From: Pseudomonadota bacterium
Lineage (GTDB): Bacteria; Pseudomonadota; Gammaproteobacteria; Xanthomonadales; Rhodanobacteraceae
Reading direction: 5' to 3'
Assembly: GCA_018241365.1 (NCBI GenBank)
Contig: JAFEDX010000214.1
Coordinates: forward strand, 1 to 59,763
DNA: 59,763 nucleotides
Shown here in pieces: positions 53,218 through 59,763 of this stretch; positions within the stretch are counted from its first letter, which is position 1, and every line of letters starts with the position of its first letter. The notes under the pieces are model-generated. The model saw nothing but the letters and a program-made list of their open reading frames with translations. It had not been told where the DNA came from and ran no database searches. Both the position numbers and the translations under genes were made by a program.

Positions 53218-54276
53218 AGTTTTTGATTGCCTGGCTGCGAGACGCAACGCCATTTCCGCCGCAGCGATCATGCTCGCGGGATCGGCGCGGCCGGTGCCGG
53301 CGAGATCGAGCGCGGTGCCGTGGTCGACCGAAGTACGCACGAAGGGCAAGCCGAGCGTGATGTTGACGGTGCGGTCGAAGGCTTCGGACTTCAGCACCGG
53401 CAGCGCCTGGTCGTGATACATCGCAAGCACGGCGTCGTAGCGTGAACGCATCGCGGGGACGAACGCGGTATCGGCGGGCAAGGAGCCGATGATCTGCATG
53501 CCTTCGCCGCGCAAGGCATCCAGCGCGGGGATGATGACGTCGAGTTCCTCGCGGCCGAGATGGCCGCCTTCGCCGGCGTGCGGATTCAGCCCCAGCACCG
53601 CGATGCGCGGCTCGGCGATGCCGAATTTGGCAATCAGCTCCGCGTGCGTGATCCGCAGCGTGCGGGTGAGCGATTCATGCGTGATCGCGGCGGCAACATC
53701 GCGCAGCGGCAGGTGGGTGGTGACCAGCGCGACACGCAACTCCGGCGAGGCCAGCATCATCACGACGTCGCAGCCCGCGCGTTGCGCGAAGAGTTCGGTG
53801 TGGCCGGTGAACCGTTCGCCGGCATCATTGATCACCGATTTCTGCACCGGCGCGGTGACCACGCCGTCGAATTCGCCGTCGAGGCAACCGTCGGCGGCAC
53901 GTGCCAGCATGTTCAGGACGTGGAAGGCGTTGCGCGGATCGGGCGTGCCGGGCACCACGTCGGCGCGCAGCGGGATTTCGAGCACACGCAGGCTGCCGGT
54001 CGCTCGCAGCGGGCGCGGTTCACCGTCGTAGGGTTCGATCCTGAGCGCAATACCGCACCGGCGTGCGGCGGTGGCCAGCAACTGTGCATCCCCGACCGCG
54101 ACGAGGTCGGCCGCGAGCGGCGTAGCGGCCAGCCGAGCGACCAGTTCCGGCCCGACGCCGGCGGGTTCGCCACAGGTGATGGCGAGCCGCGGCAGGTGTG
54201 GTGTGCCGTTCTGCAAGTAACTTGATGAAGTCGCCAGCGAATTTTTGAGGCTGGCAGTGGTGCGATGACGAGGCAT
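53194..54276 (-). CDS. pdxA: 4-hydroxythreonine-4-phosphate dehydrogenase
   Basis: A 360-residue enzyme of vitamin B6 (pyridoxal phosphate) synthesis, oxidising 4-phosphohydroxy-threonine with NAD. Metal and substrate sites are seen as 'GHTELFAQ', 'LGLNPHAGEGGHLG' and 'VLAMYHDQALPVLKSEAF'. The N-terminal TPGEPAG motif reads 'ITCGEPAGVG' (Pro to Cys). The C-terminal 'LDADSRG' and stop codon come from the palindromic repeat. The ATG at 54276 is one option; a more typical start would lie near 'LPRLAITCGE'. Confidence 0.91.
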   Translation of the reverse strand: MPRHRTTASLKNSLATSSSYLQNGTPHLPRLAITCGEPAGVGPELVARLAATPLAADLVAVGDAQLLATAARRCGIALRIEPYDGEPRPLRATGSLRVLEIPLRADVVPGTPDPRNAFHVLNMLARAADGCLDGEFDGVVTAPVQKSVINDAGERFTGHTELFAQRAGCDVVMMLASPELRVALVTTHLPLRDVAAAITHESLTRTLRITHAELIAKFGIAEPRIAVLGLNPHAGEGGHLGREELDVIIPALDALRGEGMQIIGSLPADTAFVPAMRSRYDAVLAMYHDQALPVLKSEAFDRTVNITLGLPFVRTSVDHGTALDLAGTGRADPASMIAAAEMALRLAARQSKTLDADSRG

Positions 54277-54399
54277 AGCGGGGACTATGGTGAGGAGTCG
54301 CGCCGCTGTCAGGCGTGAAAAGGCGCGGCGAATTCGCAAGATTATTTGCGGAATGGCACACCTAGAGCCGTTGCGAGCCGGCCGCGGCCGGCCCGGGCG

Positions 54400-55797
54400 T
54401 CATTGCGAGGCGCCGCCCGCGAGGTTCGCGTCGTCGGCCAGTTCCGGCACGCGGATGCTGATGTAGGCCGAGGACTCCAGGTCGCGCAGGAACTGTTCGT
54501 AAGCCTGCTGGCCCTTGCGCGCGGCGATCGCCTGGCGGGCCTGCTCGCGTTCCAGGTCCTTGGTCTTGTCGGCCTGGCGGGTGCCCAGCAGCTTGATGAT
54601 GTGCCATGAACCGTCCGGGCTCCGGAACGGCTCGGTCACCTGGCCCGGCTGCATGGTGGCCAGCAGCTTGCCGACCTCCGAGCCCCAGTCTTCCTGCATG
54701 AACCAACCCATGTCGCCGCCGGCGTTGGCGGTGGTCGGGTCGTCGGAATCCTGCTTGGCCAGCGTCGCGAAGTCGGCGTGGCCGTCCACGATGTCGTGGT
54801 ACAGCTTGGTGATCTTGTCCTTGGCACCCTGGTCGGAGAGCACCGCCGTGGGTTTGATCATCAGGTGCAGCGCGTGGTACTCGGTCACGATCTGTTTGGT
54901 GTCGGGGGTGCGCTTGCCTTCGAGCTTCAGGATGGTGAAGCCCGAGGCATCGCGCAGCGGCTCGGTGTAGCCGCCCTCCTGCAATGCGCCGACGATCTGC
55001 TGCACCGCCGGCGGCAATTCGTCGACCCGCCGCCAGCCGAGGTCGCCGCCTTCCAGCGCTTCCGGGGCGCTGGAATTGCTGACTGCCAATGAGGCAAAAC
55101 TCTTGCCGGCCTTCAGCTCGGACTCGATCTGGTTGGCCTTGGTTTGCGCTGCCGCGATCTGGTTGGCGTCCGCGCCCTCGGGCAGGCCGACCAGGATGCG
55201 GGCGAGGTGCACCTCGCCCTGCCTGAATGCGGGGCTCGCGATCAGGTTGTTGATTTCCGCGTCGGAAACCTGTGAACTCGACTGCATCACCTGCTGCTGC
55301 ACCGCGCGCACCAGCAGCTGGTCGCGCAACTGTTGCCGGAACGCGGCGTAATCCACGCCTTGCTGCTGCATCGCCGCCTGCATTTGCGGCACGCTCATCT
55401 TGTTTTGTTGCGCGATGTTGGCGACCGCGGCATCGACCTGGTCGTCGGACACGCGCACGCCGTTGTCGCGCGCTTTCTGCACCAGCAGCTGGTTCAGGAT
55501 CAGCCGTTGCAGCACCTGTTTTTCGAGCACGTTCTGCGGCGGCAGCTTGCCCCCGGAGGCCGTGATCTGGTGGGCCACCGTGGCCATGGTTTCGTCGAGC
55601 TGGCTTTGCAGGATCACGCCATCGTTGACCACCGCGATGATGCGGTCCAGCGGTTGTGGCTGGTTGGCGGTCAGCGAGGGCAGCGATTGGCCGCCGGTGG
55701 CCGGCGTGTTCGGATTCAGCAATTGCGCGAACGCAGGCAGCGTGAACGCGCAGGCAGCGAGCATCAGGGTCAGGCGGGCGAGGAGGGATCGATTCAT
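54400..55797 (-). CDS. surA: periplasmic chaperone/peptidyl-prolyl isomerase SurA
   Basis: A 465-residue periplasmic chaperone for outer-membrane proteins. It has a signal peptide ('LMLAACAFTLPAFAQ'), an N-terminal chaperone part, two parvulin domains ('LARILVGLPEGADANQIAAA' and 'HALHLMIKPTA') and a C-terminal helix ('QAYEQFLRDLESSAYISIR'). It follows lptD, its best-known client, and the frame extends upstream without a better start. Length is close to E. coli (428) with a longer linker. Confidence 0.94.
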   Translation of the reverse strand: MNRSLLARLTLMLAACAFTLPAFAQLLNPNTPATGGQSLPSLTANQPQPLDRIIAVVNDGVILQSQLDETMATVAHQITASGGKLPPQNVLEKQVLQRLILNQLLVQKARDNGVRVSDDQVDAAVANIAQQNKMSVPQMQAAMQQQGVDYAAFRQQLRDQLLVRAVQQQVMQSSSQVSDAEINNLIASPAFRQGEVHLARILVGLPEGADANQIAAAQTKANQIESELKAGKSFASLAVSNSSAPEALEGGDLGWRRVDELPPAVQQIVGALQEGGYTEPLRDASGFTILKLEGKRTPDTKQIVTEYHALHLMIKPTAVLSDQGAKDKITKLYHDIVDGHADFATLAKQDSDDPTTANAGGDMGWFMQEDWGSEVGKLLATMQPGQVTEPFRSPDGSWHIIKLLGTRQADKTKDLEREQARQAIAARKGQQAYEQFLRDLESSAYISIRVPELADDANLAGGASQ

Positions 55798-55928
55798 GGG
55801 GATGTTTTGCGGTGGATTCGGTGGCGACAGGCCGGCGTGTCGATCGGGCGGGGAGCCGGACGCTTGGACAGCGCGGTCTGCCCAAAGTTGGATGGGGTGA
55901 CGTGGGCCAGGTTCAGCCAGGCTGGCTG

Positions 55929-58199
55929 TTACTGATAGCCAAGGATAGCATTTCGCAGGAAGTTGCCGGCCTTCTGGCCGTACGAGCCTACGCCCTTGAA
56001 CTGGATCTCGAACATGATGGCGTTGTCGGAATCGCCCTGGTAGTCGTACACGTAGTGGCGGCTCAGTATGCGGACGGCGGTGCAGCAGCTGTCCCATTCG
56101 AGGCCAGCAAAGGCATCGATGGCTTGTTTGGTCACCAGGGAGTACGTGTAGCCGCCAACCAGTTTCCAGGCGGCGCCGATCGGGATTTCCGCGGCGACGT
56201 CGGCTTGCTCCAGCAAGCCGCGACGGTAACGGTAGTCGAAGTTGACGATGCCGTCGCCCCACAGCCGCCGTTGCAGGCCGACCGTGGAGACATCGGTTTC
56301 GTGGGTGTTGGGGTTCCACTGCTGCGAGCCGGTCAGGCGCCAGTTGTCACTGAGCGCCACGGTGAGGTTGGCGACGTAATTGGAACCCGAATAATCCACG
56401 GCTTTGCCGCCGGGGTAGAGCGTGACCTTCTGCGGATCGAAATAGCGGATTTGCCCAATGCTCGCAGACAGTTTCTCGACGCCATCCTGGTCGAGGAAAC
56501 GGGTGGTCAGCGCCAGCGACAGGTCGTTGGCGTTCATCTGGCGGTCGCCGCCGCTGTAGCTGTTGGTGGTGAACAGCTGCCAGAAATCGAAGGTGAGCGG
56601 CTGGGTGTCGAACAGCGGCAGGTCGTTCTGGTTGCGGTAGGGAACGCGCAGGTAATACACGCGCGGTTCCAGCGTCTGGGTGTAGTCGCTGCCGAACAGG
56701 TGCACGTCGCGTTCGAACACCAGCCCGGCATCGACGTCGAAGATCGGCGTGGTGCGGGTGGGATGGGTCGGGCCACCCGCCGCCACCGGCTGCTCCAGGT
56801 TGTAGGCGGTGTAGCGCACGCCAACCTCGGGGCGCAGGAACCATGCGGCGCCCTGCAGCGGCCAGGCGAGGAAGGGGTACATGTCGAAGCGGTCGCCGCC
56901 GGGCGCATCGGGTTTCTCGAAGCGCACGACGTTCGAATAGATGCCCCATTCCGGACCACCCGGCCCACCGATCGGCCGGCTGGCATTGAAATACACGTTC
57001 GGCATGCGGCGGTACGGCGCGGCCGAATCCGACAGCCCCGGAGTGGCGATCTGGTACCAGTCGATGCCGGCGCCCGCGTTCCACCAGTCGCCGGTGCTGG
57101 TGACATAGGAAGACGAGCCGAGCAGGGTGATGGTCGAGGTGGTCAGGTTCTGGCCGAAGTCCTGGAACCAGGCCTTGTCGGTCGCGTGCGCGATGGAGGT
57201 GGTCCATTGCAGGTTCAGCGGCAAGGCGGTCTGGTTGTACAGCGTCAGGTAACCACGATTGCGGTCCGCCGTCTTGTCGTGCGGCATGTAGTCGAGGTCG
57301 ATTTCACCCTTGCTGGTGGTGGTGAGCCAGCGGAACTGGCTGTCCAGCATGCCGCCGCGGTCGGCGTACCACACCGGCGTGAAGGTCGCGTCGTAATTCG
57401 GCGCGATGTTCCAGTAATACGGAATCGACACCATGAAGCCCGCGCGGCCGCGCTTGCCGAACGAGGGGTAGAGGAATCCGCTCTGGCGCTGGTTGTCGAT
57501 CGGGAAACTCAGGTACGGCAGCCACAGGAATGGCACGCCCTTGAGCCGCATGGTCACGTCGCGGGCGACGCCGCGGCCCTTGTCCTCGTCCATGGTCATG
57601 GTTTTCGCGCGGATTTCCCACACGCGGTTGTCGAGGTCGCAGGTCGAGTAGGTGACCCAGTGGAACTTGCTGTGGTTCTGGTCCAGCATGATGGCCTGCG
57701 TGGCGGTGCCGTTGCCGCGTGAGCTCAGCAGCTGGTACTGGACGTTGTCCGCGACCCCGTACTCGGGATCGGTGGTGCCCTTCATGTTGTTGGCCGAGAA
57801 CAGCATGCCGTTGTCCTGGTAACGCACGTGGCCTTCGGCGTCGTAGTGGGTGGTGTCGGCGTCGTAGGTCAGGTCGTCCGCGCGCAGCAACTGGTCGAGG
57901 CGTTGCAGCGAGGTATTGCCGGACAAATGGAAGACGTTGCTGTCGGGGCTGCTGAACTTGTCGCCCTCCACCTGAGCGGGCGTGGCGGCGCGGTTGCCTT
58001 CGGTCGGCAGGCCGGGCACGTAGAACTTCAGCAGGTCGTTCTGCTTGCACAGCGCGAAGTCGTTCTTCACCACCGGGCAGGTGAACGCGCCAAGCTGGCA
58101 GACGTCCGCGCCTTGCGCCACCGCCATGCCGGGCGCGACCGCCAGCGTGATCGCGAAGGCCAATGCACGCGGGGTCAGCGGCTTGGATCGGCGCGGCAC
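55929..58199 (-). CDS. lptD: LPS assembly outer-membrane protein LptD
   Basis: A 756-residue protein that inserts LPS into the outer leaflet together with LptE, which is not in this window. It has a signal peptide ('AFAITLAVAPGMAVAQ'), an OstA/LptA-like jellyroll (about residues 50-200) and a large beta barrel. Cysteines at 34, 41, 51, 187 and an adjacent pair near residue 705 ('EWDSCCTAV') fit the non-consecutive disulfide pattern; E. coli uses 31, 173, 724 and 725. Three N-terminal cysteines are more than usual. GTG start with AAGGAC upstream. Confidence 0.95.
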   Translation of the reverse strand: MPRRSKPLTPRALAFAITLAVAPGMAVAQGADVCQLGAFTCPVVKNDFALCKQNDLLKFYVPGLPTEGNRAATPAQVEGDKFSSPDSNVFHLSGNTSLQRLDQLLRADDLTYDADTTHYDAEGHVRYQDNGMLFSANNMKGTTDPEYGVADNVQYQLLSSRGNGTATQAIMLDQNHSKFHWVTYSTCDLDNRVWEIRAKTMTMDEDKGRGVARDVTMRLKGVPFLWLPYLSFPIDNQRQSGFLYPSFGKRGRAGFMVSIPYYWNIAPNYDATFTPVWYADRGGMLDSQFRWLTTTSKGEIDLDYMPHDKTADRNRGYLTLYNQTALPLNLQWTTSIAHATDKAWFQDFGQNLTTSTITLLGSSSYVTSTGDWWNAGAGIDWYQIATPGLSDSAAPYRRMPNVYFNASRPIGGPGGPEWGIYSNVVRFEKPDAPGGDRFDMYPFLAWPLQGAAWFLRPEVGVRYTAYNLEQPVAAGGPTHPTRTTPIFDVDAGLVFERDVHLFGSDYTQTLEPRVYYLRVPYRNQNDLPLFDTQPLTFDFWQLFTTNSYSGGDRQMNANDLSLALTTRFLDQDGVEKLSASIGQIRYFDPQKVTLYPGGKAVDYSGSNYVANLTVALSDNWRLTGSQQWNPNTHETDVSTVGLQRRLWGDGIVNFDYRYRRGLLEQADVAAEIPIGAAWKLVGGYTYSLVTKQAIDAFAGLEWDSCCTAVRILSRHYVYDYQGDSDNAIMFEIQFKGVGSYGQKAGNFLRNAILGYQ

Positions 58200-58312
58200 G
58201 GGAAGTCCTTGGGAAAATAATCCGCGTAAGCTAGCAGAACGGCGGTGCCATGTTGAGCGGATCGGCGGCGGCGTTCAGTCGGTTTCGATGACCACCACGG
58301 GGAGATGGCGTC

Positions 58313-59239
58313 ATGCGAATGCATTGCTGGGGCAAGATCGCGTTGTGGGCGGCCGTGGCGGGTTGGACCGGCATCGCGTTGGCAGGGCCGGTTGGGCAGG
58401 TCGAACAGATCGGCACACTGCGCGTGCAGCAGTCCGGTACCCATGGTCGTGCGGTGATCCTGATTCCCGGACTCGAGTGCGGGGCTTGGGTGTGGCAGCA
58501 AACCATCGCCGATCTGGAAAAGGATCACGTGGTGTATGCGGTGACCTTGGCGGGGTTTGATGGCACGCCGCCGCCGGCGCGCATGACCGGACTGGGCGAC
58601 CAGGCCAGCGCTTCGCTGCTGCAACTGATCGAACAGCATCGCCTCGACAAGCCGGTGCTGGTGGGCCACAGCCTGGGCGGTGCACTGGCATTGCGGTTCG
58701 CCGGAGAACATGCGGAATTGATTGCCGGCGCGGTGTCGGTGGATGCGACGCCAATCATGCCGGGCATGGACCAGCCGGATGGACCGCAGCGGCAACAGCT
58801 GCGCGCGGCACTCGAGAAGATCGGCCCGGCGACGGCGCTGGAAGACATGCGGCAAACCGTGATCGATCCCGCCATGGCTGCGCGCTATGCGCCGCTGGTT
58901 GCCCGCAGCGATCCCGCATCCGTTCATGCCTATCTGGCCGAGGGCCTGGATACGGATTTGCGGCCATTGATGCAGCACGCGAACGTACCCATCCTGGAGA
59001 TCGCCGCGTACTACCGGCCCGACTTCGAGCGTGACGCCGCCATGAGCGGGCAACCGGTCATGGCCGAAGCCGACAACGTGGCCTATCACCAGAGCCTGTT
59101 GGCCAACGCGCCCAATGCCAAGGTGATATCGATTTCACCCTCGCGGCATTTCGTGATGCTGGACCAGCCGGAAAAATTCCGGCAGGCACTGGCCGCGTTC
59201 CTGCAAGCCTTGCCCGCTGCCGCGGCAAGCGACGACTGA
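58313..59239 (+). CDS. secreted alpha/beta hydrolase
   Basis: A 308-residue alpha/beta-fold hydrolase with a signal peptide ('WAAVAGWTGIALAG'). It has the nucleophile elbow 'LVGHSLGGALAL' (Ser120), an oxyanion region 'LIPGLECGAWVW' and a likely catalytic His in 'SPSRHFVMLD'. No family-specific residues name its substrate; esterases, lactonases and peptidases all use this layout. The ATG follows GGGGAG. It is divergent from lptD with 113 bases between; no promoter was singled out there. Confidence 0.85.
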   Translation: MRMHCWGKIALWAAVAGWTGIALAGPVGQVEQIGTLRVQQSGTHGRAVILIPGLECGAWVWQQTIADLEKDHVVYAVTLAGFDGTPPPARMTGLGDQASASLLQLIEQHRLDKPVLVGHSLGGALALRFAGEHAELIAGAVSVDATPIMPGMDQPDGPQRQQLRAALEKIGPATALEDMRQTVIDPAMAARYAPLVARSDPASVHAYLAEGLDTDLRPLMQHANVPILEIAAYYRPDFERDAAMSGQPVMAEADNVAYHQSLLANAPNAKVISISPSRHFVMLDQPEKFRQALAAFLQALPAAAASDD

Positions 59240-59257
59240 TGGACGACGCACCGTGAC

Positions 59258-59763
59258 TCAAGCTGCCTGCGCGCGCGCCAGTGACGCACAGCGCACGTCC
59301 AGCCACGCGCGATCGGCGGGATCGTCGAGCAGCGGAGCGAGGCGTTCGCGCACTGTGGCGTGGTAGCCATCCAGCCACGCGATCTCGGTGGCATCGAGCA
59401 GCGCGAGGTCCAGCAGGCGCGTGTCGATCGGGCACAGCGTCAGCGTCTCGAACGCGAGGAACTCGCCGAATTCGCCGCCACCGGCCGCCACCGTGGCGGC
59501 GAGGTTTTCGATCCGCACGCCGTGGCGGCCGGGTTTGTAGATGCCGGGCTCGATCGAGGTGATCATGCCGACGTCCATCGCTTCCAGATGCTGGCCTGAA
59601 CGCGGCGGCCGGATCGATTGCGGGCCTTCGTGCACGTTGAGGCAGTAGCCGACGCCATGGCCGGTGCCGTGACCGTAGTCGATGCCGGCGGCCCAGATCG
59701 GCGCGCGCGCCAGCGCGTCGAGCTGCTGGCCGGACGATCCGCGCGGGAATTTCGCGCGCGACA
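59258..59763 (-). CDS. aminopeptidase P family protein, C-terminal part
   Basis: The frame runs off the right edge, so only the C-terminal third or so is here. The metal-binding 'GTGHGVGYCLNVHEGPQSI' and the Glu in 'MITSIEPGIYKPGRHGVRIE' are characteristic of the pita-bread fold metalloproteases that remove N-terminal residues before proline (Xaa-Pro aminopeptidase). The C-terminal extension ('LLDLALLDATEIAWLDGYHA') fits the longer family members with an added domain. The gene is convergent with the preceding hydrolase, 18 bases apart. Confidence 0.88.
   Translation of the reverse strand, partial: SRAKFPRGSSGQQLDALARAPIWAAGIDYGHGTGHGVGYCLNVHEGPQSIRPPRSGQHLEAMDVGMITSIEPGIYKPGRHGVRIENLAATVAAGGGEFGEFLAFETLTLCPIDTRLLDLALLDATEIAWLDGYHATVRERLAPLLDDPADRAWLDVRCASLARAQAA

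Overview
The window is high-GC, densely coded DNA from a gammaproteobacterium. Gene content and order point to the Lysobacterales (Xanthomonadales), most likely Rhodanobacteraceae. The signs are the kdsD-kdsC-lptC-lptA-lptB-rpoN-hpf-hprK-rapZ-EIIA-HPr-EI block, the lptD-surA-pdxA-rsmA-apaG-apaH block, TolB-like/TPR proteins with the 'LKRRNV' N-terminus, and several dispersed palindromic repeats. This placement is inferred from gene order and motifs, not from a database search. Both ends cut through genes: nlpD on the left and an aminopeptidase P family gene on the right.

Layout. 1-3.9 kb: end of nlpD, an Mth938-like protein, the divergent yhbY/rlmE pair, then ftsH and a clear terminator. 4-10.4 kb: a small membrane protein and a tandem array of three TolB-like/TPR proteins, with repeat elements between and inside the genes. 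10.3-14.4 kb: proline iminopeptidase-like hydrolase, APC permease, di-haem cytochrome c and a SnoaL-like secreted protein. 14.4-26 kb: housekeeping genes (folP, glmM, sodB, grxD, an SDR, marC, ppnN, mutL, DUF1684, an FKBP, DUF1289, nudL, sseA). 26-33.3 kb: a PagL-like gene divergent from a MarR-controlled tripartite efflux operon (emrC-emrA-emrB-emrB) with two inner-membrane pumps. 33.4-36.1 kb: an arsenic operon, arsR-arsI-arsC-arsB. 36-38.7 kb: an enoyl-CoA hydratase-like gene and a DUF4139 protein. 38.8-49.3 kb (minus strand): a regulatory PTS (EI, HPr, EIIA, RapZ, HPr kinase), hpf, rpoN, the lipopolysaccharide transport genes lptBAC and the Kdo genes kdsCD. 49.4-51 kb: ibaG-murA. 51-58.2 kb (minus strand): the lptD-surA-pdxA-rsmA-apaG-apaH operon. 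The right end holds a secreted alpha/beta hydrolase and the aminopeptidase P fragment.

How the genes work together. Much of the window serves the cell envelope: murA, glmM, nlpD, kdsCD, lptABCD, surA, PagL-like and rapZ. The PTS has no sugar permease here and looks purely regulatory; HPr carries both His15 and Ser46, and HPr kinase lies in the same block. The ars operon covers inorganic arsenic (ArsC, ArsB) and probably organoarsenicals (ArsI). The arsR operator, its -10 box and its start codon sit on top of one another, which implies a leaderless transcript; marR looks similar.

The least ordinary signal is the set of dispersed palindromes and what they do to genes. Repeats beginning GTAGGAGC supply the TAG stop codons of three genes. 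In a fourth place the same position reads CAG, and the frame continues into the next gene. A three-unit repeat cluster is translated as the linker of one TPR protein. A second repeat family appears to have split the start of that same gene, and a third family supplies the last codons of PdxA and the stop codon of PpnN. No CRISPR array, tRNA, rRNA, insertion sequence or prophage was seen.
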